Shown: positions 8,356 through 17,280 of the stretch, piece by piece
How the letters are laid out: the number at the start of each line of letters is the position of its first letter
How positions within the stretch are numbered: position 1 is the first letter of the stretch
Source: Svornostia abyssi
GTDB lineage: Bacteria; Actinomycetota; Thermoleophilia; Solirubrobacterales; Solirubrobacteraceae
Direction of reading: 5' to 3'
DNA: 64,000 nt
NCBI GenBank assembly: GCA_024666565.1
Contig: CP088295.1
Location: forward strand, 1,736,001-1,800,000
Made by a program: the position numbers and the translations under genes
The notes under the pieces: generated by a model
Told to the model about the DNA's origin: nothing
The model's database searches: none
Seen by the model: the letters and a program-made list of their open reading frames with translations, nothing else

Positions 8356-9637
8356 CGGGTACGGTCGCCGCGGCGGCGTCGATGAGCCCGGCGCCGTAGC
8401 GCGTGTCGTACCCCTTCGGGCCCAGGTCGCGTGCGGTCCGCTTCAGGTGGGCGGTGAGCTGCGACGGCGTCGGCTTGTCGCCCAGGACCTTCGACGCGAT
8501 GACGAGCGCGGCGGTCGCCGACACGTGCGGCGCGGCCATCGACGTCCCCTCGTAGGTGCCGGGCAGGCCGAAGGACCGAACCGACCCGGTGAAGGTCAGC
8601 TGGTAGATCGGGCGCCCGATCTCCGACGGCAGGCAGTTCGGCTCGCCCGTGGTGCCGGCGTCCTGACCGCCGCCGGGCGCGACGATGTCCAGTCCGCGGC
8701 CCTCGTTGCTGAACTCCGACAGGCAGCCGCGCTCGGTCGTGGCGCCCACGGCCAGCACGTTGCTCGCCCGGGCCGGCCACGCCACGTTGCGGTAGCCCTC
8801 GTTCCCCGACGCGCCGACGACCAGGATCCCGGCCTCGCGGGCCGCGGCGATCGCGTCCAGCAGCTCAGGGATCTCCTCGGACGTGATCTCGGGGGAGAAC
8901 TCCAGGGAGAGGTTGATGACGTTCGCGCCGCGCCGGGTGGCGAACCGCACGCCCTTGGCGATCGCGAGCGCGTCGCCCTCCCCGATCGTGTCGAGGACCC
9001 GGACCGGCATGATCCGTGCTCCGTAGGCCAGGCCGGTGAGGCCGACGCCGTTGTTGGTCGCCTCGCCGATGGTCGACGCGACGTGCGTGCCGTGGCCGTT
9101 GTGGTCGTCGGGGTGCGCGTCGTTGTCGACGAAGTCGTAGCCCCTGACGAAGTCCTTCGACGTCAGGTCGGGCGAACGGCGGAACCGGCCGGCGGTGCGG
9201 TACGCCACGCCCGTGTCGAGGACCGCGACGATGACGCCGCGCCCGCCACGGCCTCCGGCGTTCGCCGCGTTGGCCCATGCCTGCTGGGCGTTGACGCTGT
9301 ACGGGCCCGTGAAGTTCCACTGCAGCTCCTGCCAGCCCTTGCCGGTCCCGGGATCGTCGGGGACGAGCTCCGTGGGCGCGGCCTGCCGGGCCGCAGCGAT
9401 GCGGGCGACCGGGTTGGGCGCGGCACTGCGGACCAGGTCGGGCCGGGCGCGGAGGGCGCGGACCGTCGGATCGACCGCGTCGTCGCCGCCGACGTGGACG
9501 ACCTTCGCCGCACCATGTTTCGGCGCCACGACGACTTCACCCTCGCGGTACGCGTCGCCCGGGGCCGCGGCGGCGGGTCCCGCGCCGAGGCCCGCCGCGA
9601 GGGCGGCGGTGGCGCAGGTGATGGCGAAGCGGGTCAT
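8348..9637 (-). CDS. Secreted subtilisin-like serine protease (S8)
   Basis: A 429-residue exported subtilase. A signal peptide covers residues 1-25 (MTRFAITCATAALAAG…AAAA), followed by a short pro-region. The catalytic triad is complete: Asp141 in VAVLDTGVAY, His182 in HNGHGTHVAS and Ser366 in YEGTSMAAPH, with the oxyanion Asn in GASGNEG at 276-281. A cell-wall sorting signal or membrane anchor is not seen. The start at 9637 is chosen because the signal peptide begins there; a longer open frame to 9823 would overlap the divergent deaminase gene. Only 43 bases separate it from that gene. Confidence 0.92.
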   Translation of the reverse strand: MTRFAITCATAALAAGLGAGPAAAAPGDAYREGEVVVAPKHGAAKVVHVGGDDAVDPTVRALRARPDLVRSAAPNPVARIAAARQAAPTELVPDDPGTGKGWQELQWNFTGPYSVNAQQAWANAANAGGRGGRGVIVAVLDTGVAYRTAGRFRRSPDLTSKDFVRGYDFVDNDAHPDDHNGHGTHVASTIGEATNNGVGLTGLAYGARIMPVRVLDTIGEGDALAIAKGVRFATRRGANVINLSLEFSPEITSEEIPELLDAIAAAREAGILVVGASGNEGYRNVAWPARASNVLAVGATTERGCLSEFSNEGRGLDIVAPGGGQDAGTTGEPNCLPSEIGRPIYQLTFTGSVRSFGLPGTYEGTSMAAPHVSATAALVIASKVLGDKPTPSQLTAHLKRTARDLGPKGYDTRYGAGLIDAAAATVPVR

Positions 9638-9680
9638 GGTCCACTTAGGAAACAAGACAGGCGTGCGAAAGTTCCTCGAG

Positions 9681-10154
9681 ATGGCAGGTTCCCGCTTCTT
9701 TGCTCGTGACGAGCACTTCATGCGTCTCGCGATCCGCGAGGCGGAGCGTGCCCTGGAGCATGACGACGTGCCCATCGGTGCGGTCGTGGTTCGGGATGGA
9801 GAGGTGATCGGCGCCGGCCACAACGAACGTGAGCTGCGGCAGGACCCGACCGCGCACGCCGAGATCCTCGCACTGCGGGAGGCGGCTCGGCACGAGGGCT
9901 CGTGGCGGGTGCTCGAGTCCGTCCTGTACGTGACCCTGGAGCCGTGCGCGATGTGTGCCGGCGCGATCGTGCTCGCGCGCGTGCCGCGCGTCGTCTACGG
10001 CACGGAGGACCCCAAGGCGGGGGCGGCGGGCAGCGTCCTCGACGTGCTCGCCGAGGAGCGGCTCAATCACCGCCCCGATGTGGCGGGCGGTCTGTTGCGT
10101 GAGGAGTGCGCGACGCTGTTGCGCGACTTCTTCGCGTCGCGGCGCGGGCGCTAG
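9681..10154 (+). CDS. tadA: tRNA-specific adenosine-34 deaminase
   Basis: A 157-residue zinc deaminase that makes inosine at the wobble base of tRNA-Arg(ACG). The zinc and catalytic motifs are HAE at 59-61 and PCAMC at 88-92. The N-terminal segment DEHFMRLAIREAERALEHDDVPIGAVVV is typical of TadA rather than of free-base cytosine or guanine deaminases. ATG 9681 gives the normal N-terminus; ATG 9720 is a shorter alternative. The stop overlaps the convergent acetyltransferase by 4 bases. Confidence 0.92.
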   Translation: MAGSRFFARDEHFMRLAIREAERALEHDDVPIGAVVVRDGEVIGAGHNERELRQDPTAHAEILALREAARHEGSWRVLESVLYVTLEPCAMCAGAIVLARVPRVVYGTEDPKAGAAGSVLDVLAEERLNHRPDVAGGLLREECATLLRDFFASRRGR

Positions 10155-10927
10155 CCCCGGGCCGTGTCGGGCAGCGCGATCGGGGCGTTCCCGACCCAGC
10201 GGCTCATCCATCCGCGCTTGGTGAACCCCAGCGCGCGGTAGAGCGGCATGCCCGAGGGCGTGGACCAGAACCCGCACCACGGCTCCGTCGCGTGCGCCAG
10301 CGGGAGCAGCGTCATCAGCGCACCCACGCCGCGCCGGCGCTCAGCCGGCACCACGCCGACGGCCAGCAGCGCGGCGACGCCTCCCGCCTCGATGAGCAGT
10401 GTGCATCCCACGCCGCGTCCGTCGCGCAGCGCCGTCCAGGCGCGCCAGGGCGGCGCCCAGTCCATGCGGCGCGCCGGTTCCACCCAGGCCGTCTCGCCGA
10501 TCTCGGGGAACTCGTACACGTCGCGGACGGTTGCCGCCCATTGCTCCCAGCCCGCCTGATCCGTGGCCTCCTCCACCACGATGCCCTCCGGCATCATCGG
10601 CGCGCCGAGTTCGGCGCGGGGGATCTCCATCCACGGCGCACGGACGTCGAAGGCGGCGGCCCCGAGCGCCTGAGCGGCCTGCACGTGGGCGGCGGGTGTC
10701 TCCGGCATGGTGAAGAGGAACCACGGCATCCCGCCGTTCTCGAGGTGTCTCAGCGCGGTGGCGACGGCGGCCGGCTCGGCGTCCGGGCGGGCGACCGCGG
10801 CGTTGAACATCGGCCACGGGATGTCGGACACACAGGACGTGACGCCGTCGTCCTGGCGCAGCGTCGCGCCCGGGATCTGACCGACCGCCTCGATCCAGCC
10901 CACGACATGTGAGTCAGCGCGACCCAT
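10151..10927 (-). CDS. GNAT family N-acetyltransferase
   Basis: A 258-residue protein with one clear GNAT acetyl-CoA site in its C-terminal half: VAALLAVGVVPAERRRGVGALMTLLPLAHA, matching the (R/Q)xxGx(G/A) pyrophosphate loop, followed by GMPLYRALGFTKRGWM, the motif B helix with its usual Y-x-x-x-GF. The N-terminal half (about 1-120) is probably a second, degenerate GNAT-like fold with no recognisable loop. The substrate is unknown. It is convergent with tadA and 31 bases from the next - strand gene. Confidence 0.8.
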   Translation of the reverse strand: MGRADSHVVGWIEAVGQIPGATLRQDDGVTSCVSDIPWPMFNAAVARPDAEPAAVATALRHLENGGMPWFLFTMPETPAAHVQAAQALGAAAFDVRAPWMEIPRAELGAPMMPEGIVVEEATDQAGWEQWAATVRDVYEFPEIGETAWVEPARRMDWAPPWRAWTALRDGRGVGCTLLIEAGGVAALLAVGVVPAERRRGVGALMTLLPLAHATEPWCGFWSTPSGMPLYRALGFTKRGWMSRWVGNAPIALPDTARG

Positions 10928-10958
10928 GTCCGCACGCTACCAGCGGCGGACGAGAACG

Positions 10959-11841
10959 TCAGCGCGAGACGAGGATCGTGACGGGGCGGGTCGCGGCGAT
11001 CCGCTTGCCCGCGGCGGGCAGCGTGGCCACGACGCGACCCTTGCGCACGGTGGTGCCATACCGCGCGCGGGTCTTGCCGACGCGGCACCCGGCGGCGCGC
11101 AGCGCGCTTGCGGGCCGCCGTGACGGTGCGGTGCTTCGTCTTCGGCACCTTGCACGTGCGGCGCACGATCTGGTCACGACCGCTCGGCGCCGTCGGCGTG
11201 GTGGTGGTCGGCGCGGGCGCGGTGGTCGCGGTCGTGCTGAACGCGATCGGCAGGTTCAGGGCGCCGCCCTCGTCGTCCGGGGCGAAGTCGAGCGCGATCT
11301 CGCCGTCGGGCTCGCTCAGCGCGGCGATGGAGATACCGAGGGTCGAGTCGGCGCGCAGGCCCAGCTCGTCGATCCCCGCGGTGAAGCCGAACCAGCCCGC
11401 CTGGCTGATGTCGAGCTCGGTCGCGTTCTCGAAGTCGATGGCCTCGGCGGAGGGATCCCAGCGGCCGAGGAGCGCGAGGTAGCCAGGGCCGTCCTCGTCG
11501 GCGACGAGCCCGACGCCCTGGTCGGCGCCTCCGAAGCTGCGCGCGCCGGTCGCGGCGTTCCCATCGGTGTTCAGGTAGACGAGCAGCGCGTCGTCGGGGC
11601 GCAGCGCGTCGCGGTTGTCGACCGTCATGCGGATGCTCACCGTGCAGTCCGCGTTCACGGCGGCGCGGACCGCGGAGATCTCCGGCGCGCCGGCCTCGGC
11701 GTCGGCGGGCGCGTCGGCGAGGCTCACGACGGCGGGCGTCGAGCTGACGCAGGGCGCCGCGGCGGCCGCCTGAGGGGCGACCGCCGCGAGGACGCATGCC
11801 ACGGGCAGGGCGGCAAAACGAGTGAAGAGCAGAGAGCGCAA
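10959..11841 (-). CDS. Secreted protein with C-terminal PASTA-like domain, frameshifted
   Basis: An exported protein beginning with a TTG-initiated signal peptide (LRSLLFTRFAALPVACVLAAVAPQ). An ATG at 11946 in the same frame would add 35 residues that do not resemble a leader. The middle is a beta-rich domain (VSIRMTVDNRD…LLVYLNTDGNAATG), then a Thr/Pro linker. The C-terminal part reads as a PASTA-like unit: TCKVPKTKHRTVTAARK continues as ALRAAGCRVGKTRARYG only after dropping one base near 11108-11113. Uncorrected, the frame runs on to 10750 through the acetyltransferase gene. The frame-corrected end at 10959 is the natural one. Surface or wall binding is inferred. Confidence 0.65.
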
Positions 11842-12010
11842 AGATCGTCCGTGGGGGGGAGGCGATGCGGCGGGCGGTCCGTGCCTGCCTGGTGTGTTCG
11901 CCTGTATCGAAGGTACTCCTCCGCGCGTCCAGTTCCCTTCGGTCATTCGTCCAGAACATGGTGTTTGAGGTCAGGCTGGTGTCCAGGCCCGCGGGCGTAG
12001 GATCCGTGCG

Positions 12011-13025
12011 ATGACCTTCCGCGTCCTGCTACTGGCCGCCGTGGCCTGCTGGTCGGCGCCGTCCACCGCGTCGGCCGTCACGTTCGGCGCGGACCTGAAC
12101 ACGGCCCCGCTGGCGCCGATGCCGACGTGCGCGCAGCTCGGCGTGGTCGTCGGCGTGGGGTCCGGATCGTGCATGTACTCGTACCTCGGCTCGTCGTCGA
12201 CGCTGTCGCCCCCGGCGAGCGGCACGGTGACCCGTGTGCGCGTGCGGGCCGGCGAGGTGACGGGCCCGATGCGCGTCAACGTCATCCGGTTCCTTTTCCA
12301 GCAGACGTCGGACCCGGCGCGGCCGACGAGCGCCGGCCCGTTCCTGCAGGTCTACGGGCCGCAGTTCACCCCGACGCCGAACGCCGTCACGACCGTTCCC
12401 GTGTCCCTGCCCGTCCAGGTCACCACGCCGCCGGTGCCGGGCGACCTCACGACGATCCAGGCGATCGACGCCCTGGCCCTTGAGGTCCTCGACCCGAACA
12501 CCCAGGTGCCGGTGTTCACCTCGTCGGGCGCGCTGACCTATCCGGTCGTGCCGGGCCCGTCGAGCCAGGGGCTGGGCGCGCCGAGCACGAACGCGCTGCG
12601 GAGCTTCACCGTGATCGGCTTCGGGGTGCTGATGAACGCCGAGCTCGAGCCCAGCGGGTCCGGTCAGCTCGCGCCGACACCGCCGACGTCTCCGGGCTCA
12701 CCGGCGGTCGCGCCGACGGTGCGGCTTCCGGGCGCGGCCGCCCGCGTGCGCGACGGCCGGGCCAGCGTTCCCGTGGCATGCCAGGGCGCGGACTGCGCCG
12801 GCACACTCGCGCTCCTGTCACGCGGCGGCGCGGCGGCCACGACGAGCTACGGGTCGGCGCGCTTCACGGTCAAGGCGGGGAGGACCGCCAGGGTGAAGGT
12901 CACGCTCAACCGCCGCGGGAAGGCACTGATGCGCCCGGCGGGCCAGCGCGAAGGTCACGGCGCGGGTGACCTTCAGCCAGGGCGGCGGGGCGACCCAGCG
13001 GCTGGCGCTCACGCTGAAGCGCTGA
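12011..13025 (+). CDS. Secreted protein with C-terminal beta domain, frameshifted near the end
   Basis: The protein starts MTFRVLLLAAVACWSAPSTASA, a clear signal peptide. The body is beta-rich and cysteine-containing with no family I can name. The C-terminal part (about 240-340) is the small basic domain common in Solirubrobacterales secreted proteins: VPVACQGADCAGTLALLSRGG, then FTVKAGRTARVKVTLNRRGKALMR. From about 12946 the expected strand ASAKVTARVTFSQGGGATQRLALTLKR lies in another frame ending at 13023-13025. The uncorrected frame instead runs through the tRNA-Ser gene to 13207. One extra base in the GCCCGGCGGG stretch explains this. Confidence 0.65.
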
Positions 13026-13073
13026 GCGGGCGGTGCCGCTACCCTTGCACGGCGCCCGTCCCGGGTGCTCGTT

Positions 13074-13163
13074 GGAGGGGTGCCGGAGTGGTTGAACGGG
13101 GCGGTCTCGAAAACCGTTGTGCGGGTAACCCCCGTACCGAGAGTTCGAATCTCTCCCCCTCCG
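13074..13163 (+). tRNA. tRNA-Ser (anticodon CGA)
   Basis: A 90-base type II tRNA. The acceptor stem GGAGGGG (13074-13080) pairs with CCCCTCC (13156-13162), and the discriminator is G. The anticodon stem GCGGT/ACCGT holds loop CTCGAAA with CGA at 13108-13110. A long variable arm precedes T-stem GAGAG-TTCGAAT-CTCTC. The CCA end is not encoded. Confidence 0.95.
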
Positions 13164-13178
13164 TCTTGCAGGTCACGG

Positions 13179-13202
13179 GAGGCCCCGCGTGTGCGGGGCC
13201 TC
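13179..13202. terminator. Strong GC hairpin after tRNA-Ser
   Basis: GAGGCCCCGC (13179-13188) and GCGGGGCCTC (13193-13202) form a perfect 10-bp stem with a GTGT loop. It starts 15 bases after the tRNA and ends 6 bases before the convergent methyltransferase stop, so it can serve both genes. Confidence 0.75.
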
Positions 13203-13207
13203 TGTGA

Positions 13208-14137
13208 TCACCTCGTCCACGCCTCAGCGATCGCCCGGACGTGTCGGTGGTCGGTGCCGCAGCAGCCGCCGAGCACGGTCAGGTTCGGGAGGTGCTCGCG
13301 GAGCGCCGCGTAGCGGGCGCCGAGGTCGTCGGGGTCGCCCGCGTCGAGGCCGGTCGCCTCGTCGAGTTCCGCGTGGCTCTTCGTGGACGCGTTCGCCCGC
13401 AGGCCGCAGATGCGCTCGCGCCAGGCACCGTCGCCGGCCCGGACGACCGCCTCGAAGTGCGTCGGGTGGGCGCAGTTGATCATGTAGTAGGCGGGCGTCC
13501 CGCCGGTTTCGGCGTCGACCTGCTCGATCGCCTCGCCCAGCGGCTGGCCGCTGGGCAGCCGCCCATCGGTCTCGACCGTGAACGAGATCGCGGCGGGCAT
13601 CCCGGCGTCGGCCGCCGCTCGGGCGATACCGAGCGCCTCGTCCACGTAGGTCATGGTGACCGCCGTGACCATGTCCGCCGCGGTGTCGGCGAACGTCCGC
13701 ACCTGCACGGCGTGGTACGCCTGCGCGGCGTCCGCAGAGAGCAGCTCGGACGGGTCGTACCCGTCGTCGTGGGGGCCGATGCAGCCGCTGATCACGATTG
13801 TCTCACCGGCCGTGCCCCGCAGATCCTCCATCAAGGCGATGGCCTGACGGTTGAGCCCGTCGAGCTCGGCCTCGGTGTAGCCGAGCTCGGCGGCCCAGCG
13901 CGGGCTGGCCCGCCAGGTCGGGCTCTCCAGCACGAAGCCGGTGCCGCGCTCGCGCGCCAGCGCCATGTACGGCTCGTAGTAGCGGCGCAGCGCCGCCCTG
14001 CCCTGCTCGCTCTTGAGGAGGTCGAACGCCGCGAAGAGCGGCAGGTCGAGACCGTCATGGAAGATCAGGCTCGTCTCGATCCCGCCGTCCGTCAGGAACA
14101 GTTCGCCGCAGAGTTGCGGCAGAGTGTGGGGGGTCAT
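13208..14137 (-). CDS. Homocysteine S-methyltransferase family protein
   Basis: A 309-residue enzyme of the zinc-dependent Hcy-methyltransferase fold (MmuM/BhmT type), which moves a methyl group from S-methylmethionine, betaine or a similar donor to homocysteine. The three zinc cysteines are present: Cys222 in INCAHP and Cys292/Cys293 in GGCCGTD. The N-terminus FLTDGGIETSLIF is typical. The start at 14137 overlaps the upstream hydrolase stop in ATGA. A longer open frame to 14368 only reads antisense of that gene. The donor cannot be told from sequence. Confidence 0.88.
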   Translation of the reverse strand: MTPHTLPQLCGELFLTDGGIETSLIFHDGLDLPLFAAFDLLKSEQGRAALRRYYEPYMALARERGTGFVLESPTWRASPRWAAELGYTEAELDGLNRQAIALMEDLRGTAGETIVISGCIGPHDDGYDPSELLSADAAQAYHAVQVRTFADTAADMVTAVTMTYVDEALGIARAAADAGMPAAISFTVETDGRLPSGQPLGEAIEQVDAETGGTPAYYMINCAHPTHFEAVVRAGDGAWRERICGLRANASTKSHAELDEATGLDAGDPDDLGARYAALREHLPNLTVLGGCCGTDHRHVRAIAEAWTR

Positions 14138-14925
14138 CGCGTCGCTCCGCTCAGGGTCAGGGCGGAGGCGATGTGCGCACACCAGTCGGCCGGGTGGGTC
14201 ATGTGCGGCGCGTGGCCCGCGCCGGGGAACTCGTGGACGCGCGCGTGGGGCACCAACTCGGCGAGCCGCGCGACGATCGGGGCGAACCAGGCAGGGCTCG
14301 CATCGCCCCGGGTCAGCGTCACCGGGCAGGAGATCCGTGCCAGCTCGTCGGCCGTCATGTCGGCCCACGCCGGATCACGCTGCTCGGTGCGGAACGCGGG
14401 CGCGGCGTCGACCATCGTCGCTCGCACCGGCGGCGGCAGCAGGTCCCAGGCGCCCGGCCCCAGCGCCACCTCCTCGACGAACTGCCGCGCGGCGCCCTCG
14501 GCGTCGCCCGCATCGATCTTGGCGGCGACCTGGTCGACTGCGGCGAACACGGCTGCGATCTCCGGGCTCGCCTCGAGCAAGCCGGTGAGCGGCGGCTCAT
14601 GTGCCACCACATCACGCACGAGGTCCGGCCGGCGCGCGGCCAGTCCGAGGGCGATCGACCCGCCGAACGAGGTGCCGACGAGATGCACCGGTCCGAGCGC
14701 CAGGCCCTCGACCAGCCCCGCCAGGTCGTCTTCGTGGTCGCGACGCGTGGCCGGCAGCCCGCGGGCGCTGGTCCCGCTACCCCGGCGGTCGTATGCGACG
14801 ACGGTGAACGATCGCGCGAGCTCCGGCGCGACGAGATCCCAGATGGTGTGGTCCGACCAGCTGCCGTGGACGAGCACGAGTGGCTCGCCGGACCCTGTGA
14901 GTGTGTGATGCAGTGCGATGGACAT
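14134..14925 (-). CDS. Alpha/beta fold hydrolase
   Basis: A 263-residue cytoplasmic hydrolase with the full canonical set: oxyanion HG motif in LVLVHGSWSDHTIWD, nucleophile Ser86 in VGTSFGGS, and the late histidine in PGAGHAPHMTHP about residue 243. The strand VAYDRRGSGTSA is typical of the HsaD/MhpC/haloperoxidase-like branch. It is first in an operon with the homocysteine methyltransferase (4-base overlap). The substrate is unknown. No signal peptide is seen. Confidence 0.85.
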   Translation of the reverse strand: MSIALHHTLTGSGEPLVLVHGSWSDHTIWDLVAPELARSFTVVAYDRRGSGTSARGLPATRRDHEDDLAGLVEGLALGPVHLVGTSFGGSIALGLAARRPDLVRDVVAHEPPLTGLLEASPEIAAVFAAVDQVAAKIDAGDAEGAARQFVEEVALGPGAWDLLPPPVRATMVDAAPAFRTEQRDPAWADMTADELARISCPVTLTRGDASPAWFAPIVARLAELVPHARVHEFPGAGHAPHMTHPADWCAHIASALTLSGATR

Positions 14926-14949
14926 GACGGGAGCCTCGCGCGGAAGCCC

Positions 14950-16536
14950 TCATGGCGCATCGGTAGGGCTACCCATCTTTCCCTGTCCGCCGATGAGGTC
15001 GTGCTCGTGCGCGAACAGCGCGAGGCCGGCGCGGCTGGACACGCCGATCTTCGCGTAGATGTTCTGCACGTGGTGTTCGGCGGTCCGGCGCGAGACCACG
15101 AGCCGCTCCGCGATCTCAGGGTTCGAGCAGCCCGCGGCCACGAGCCGCGCGACCTCGACCTCGCGCTCGGACAGCCCGGCCGGACGCAGGCTCGGTCGAC
15201 GGCCGCGCGGTTGCGCGCCGGCGGCGTCGAGCACCGCGGTGACCGCGTCGCCGTCGAGCTTGCCGGCCCGCGCGTCGCGCCGCAGTTCGTCGGCCGCCTG
15301 CTCGGCGCTGAGCGCGTCGCGGTGCGGGCGGTCCTGGGTCATCGCGTGGAACGCGTCAGCGGCCGCGAGGACGCGTGCCGCCGGTGGCAGGTCGTGGCCG
15401 GAGCACCCTCGGAAGTAGCCCGAGCCGTCGAGGCGTTCGTGGTGCATCCCCGCGACGCGCGCCACCGGGGCGAGCGCCTCGGACGTCGCCAGGATGCGCT
15501 CGGAGTAGTAGGAGTGCATCCGGGCCTGTTCCCACTCGGCGGCGGTCAGCGGCCCGGGCTTCTCCCAGATCACGTTGGTGACCGCCACGCGGCCGAGGTC
15601 GCTCAGGAGCGCCGACAGCTGCAGGCGGCCGATCGTCTGGGCGTCGAGGCGCAGGTTCGCCGCGGCACGCTCAGCGAGGTGGGCGACGCCCGCCGAGTGC
15701 CCATGGGTCCACGGGGTCTTGAGGTCGGCCAGATCGCCGAAGGCCTCGGCCACCGACCCGAGATCGGCGGGATCGATCTCGATTGCCGGTCCGGGCTCGG
15801 CGTCGAGCATCTGCTCGCGCGGATCACCGGTGCGGGTGGGAGCGAGCAGCTCGTCGGCGTTCGCGATCAGCGCGGCGACCACCTCGGGGTCGAGCAGCAC
15901 CCCCGAGCGCCGGCGCAGGCCCGCGACGACGGCGTCGGTTCCCCCGATCGCGTCCAGGCGCACGGCGTCGGCGGCCGCACGGGCCACCCGCGCGGCCGGT
16001 GCGATCTCCTCGCCCGCGAGTCCGTCGGGCGGTCCCTCGCCGTTCCACCACTCGACGCACTCCTTCAGGGCCCGCTCGACCCCCGCGCCGAGGCCGACGC
16101 GCCGTCCTGTCGCGCTGGCCACCTCGCAGCTGCCGACGTCGAAGTCGTGCCCGAAGCGCCGGCCCGCCGGCGTGGCCATGAAGCGCAGGATGCGGGCGCG
16201 CTCGGCGGGACTCTTGTCCTCGAGCACCATCGGCAGGGCGACGCCCGCGACCTCGTCGGGGTCCGCGACGTTCACGCCGGCGATGGCCCGCAGGACGCGC
16301 TGCTCGTCGCCGAAGGCCTGCGCCGTCTCGTGCGAGAGCGCGCTGCACCCGACGTGCATGAGCAGCGCCGTGTAGTACGCGTCGGCGACCTCGGGCTCGG
16401 GGAGGCCCCGGTGGCGGGCCAGCCCCGCGGCGAGGATGCTCGACCGCATCGCCTCCTCGGGCGGCAGTCCGAACCCCAGATCGCAGGCGATCGACAGGCC
16501 TCCGAGGAGGTCCGCGAGACGGAGCCCGTCGCTCAT
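14950..16536 (-). CDS. HD-GYP phosphohydrolase with C-terminal LuxR DNA-binding domain
   Basis: A 528-residue regulator. The C-terminal 455-515 is a LuxR/GerE helix-turn-helix (GLSEREVEVARLVAAGCSNPEIAERL, RTAEHHVQNIYAKIGVSSR). Before it, 270-410 is an HD-GYP domain: HGHSAGVAHLAERA (278-291), KPGPLTAAEWEQARMH, and HHERLDGSGYFRG (365-377). The HD pair itself reads SD (Ser312-Asp313, in LLSDLGR), and GYP is GYF. Residues 50-190 look like a second, decayed copy (LLMHVGCSAL, CVEWWNGEGPPDGLAGEEIAPAARVARAAD). It may sense c-di-GMP or another nucleotide rather than cleave it. A 126-base divergent spacer separates it from the gene at 16663. Confidence 0.85.
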   Translation of the reverse strand: MSDGLRLADLLGGLSIACDLGFGLPPEEAMRSSILAAGLARHRGLPEPEVADAYYTALLMHVGCSALSHETAQAFGDEQRVLRAIAGVNVADPDEVAGVALPMVLEDKSPAERARILRFMATPAGRRFGHDFDVGSCEVASATGRRVGLGAGVERALKECVEWWNGEGPPDGLAGEEIAPAARVARAAADAVRLDAIGGTDAVVAGLRRRSGVLLDPEVVAALIANADELLAPTRTGDPREQMLDAEPGPAIEIDPADLGSVAEAFGDLADLKTPWTHGHSAGVAHLAERAAANLRLDAQTIGRLQLSALLSDLGRVAVTNVIWEKPGPLTAAEWEQARMHSYYSERILATSEALAPVARVAGMHHERLDGSGYFRGCSGHDLPPAARVLAAADAFHAMTQDRPHRDALSAEQAADELRRDARAGKLDGDAVTAVLDAAGAQPRGRRPSLRPAGLSEREVEVARLVAAGCSNPEIAERLVVSRRTAEHHVQNIYAKIGVSSRAGLALFAHEHDLIGGQGKMGSPTDAP

Positions 16537-16662
16537 GCCCGCAGTTTCCCAGCTGCGGGGTGCCCCTGGGCGTCTACGTTCTCGGCGCGACCAAAGCGCT
16601 GGCCGCGTGATGATGTTCTGCGCAGGGGGGCGAGTTTTCGGCCGCCGCGGCCTCTGGAGGTC

Positions 16663-17004
16663 ATGAACGACTCAACCGCAGGCCCGCAGGCCCTCGACAT
16701 CCTCACCGCCGCGCTCGTGAGCTGGACGGCGGCGTCCACGCAGATCGTCGACCACATGGCGAGCTCGCCGGGCTCACCGTCGCACTCCGAGATCACCGCG
16801 ATCCTCACGCAGCTCGTGCGCGACACGCTCGAGCCGTTGTCCGACCGCTACGCGGCGACGGACGTCGAGCTCGGCGCGCAGCTGACCGCGGATGCGATCG
16901 ACACGCTCATGCAGGAGATCCTGCTCGTGCCCCACGACGCGTATGCCGAGCCGGCGCCGCGCAACCGGGCCGAGCGGCGGGCGCGCCGAGGGCGGCGCCC
17001 GTAG
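16663..17004 (+). CDS. Hypothetical small protein, 113 residues
   Basis: I do not recognise this family. It is mostly helical (LDILTAALVSWTAASTQIVDHMA…ITAILTQLVRDTLEPLSDRYAATDVELGAQLTADAIDTLMQEILLV), with a strongly basic tail (RNRAERRARRGRRP). GGAGG lies only 2 bases before the ATG, closer than usual. It is the first gene of a possible transcript with the toxin-antitoxin pair, but the operator at 17005 immediately after its stop suggests that the pair has its own promoter. Confidence 0.6.
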   Translation: MNDSTAGPQALDILTAALVSWTAASTQIVDHMASSPGSPSHSEITAILTQLVRDTLEPLSDRYAATDVELGAQLTADAIDTLMQEILLVPHDAYAEPAPRNRAERRARRGRRP

Positions 17005-17021
17005 TGCTACGGTCCGTAGCA
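17005..17021. promoter_or_regulatory. Perfect 17-bp palindrome before the antitoxin gene
   Basis: TGCTACGG-T-CCGTAGCA fills the gap between the stop of the 113-residue gene (17004) and the ATG at 17023. Antitoxins of the Phd/VapB type normally bind such palindromes to repress their own operon. The location almost on the start codon fits that model. The role is inferred. Confidence 0.65.
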
Positions 17022-17022
17022 G

Positions 17023-17280
17023 ATGGCCGATCGGGTGATCCCGCAACGGGAACTGCGCAACAACATCGCGGCGATCCTGCGTGCGGCCGAAGCGGGCGAG
17101 ACGTTCACCGTGACGGTGCGCGGGCGCCCGGTGGCCCGGCTGGGCCCGCCGGAGGGCCCGCGGGTGGACGTCGATCGCGCGACGATGCGGAGGATCCTCG
17201 CGTCGCCGATCGACGCGGATCTCGCTCGCGAGCTGGACGAGGCCGAAGCCCCGGTCGGCGATCCCTGGCCGGACGCGTGA
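17023..17280 (+). CDS. Phd/YefM-type antitoxin
   Basis: An 85-residue antitoxin. The N-terminal Phd/YefM DNA-binding fold is clear in VIPQRELRNNIAAILRAAEAGETFTVTVRGRPVARL. The C-terminal acidic tail (DADLARELDEAEAPVGDPWPDA) is the disordered toxin-binding segment. Its stop overlaps the PIN toxin start in GTGA, so both should be coupled. The 17-bp palindrome just upstream is the likely operator. Confidence 0.9.
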   Translation: MADRVIPQRELRNNIAAILRAAEAGETFTVTVRGRPVARLGPPEGPRVDVDRATMRRILASPIDADLARELDEAEAPVGDPWPDA

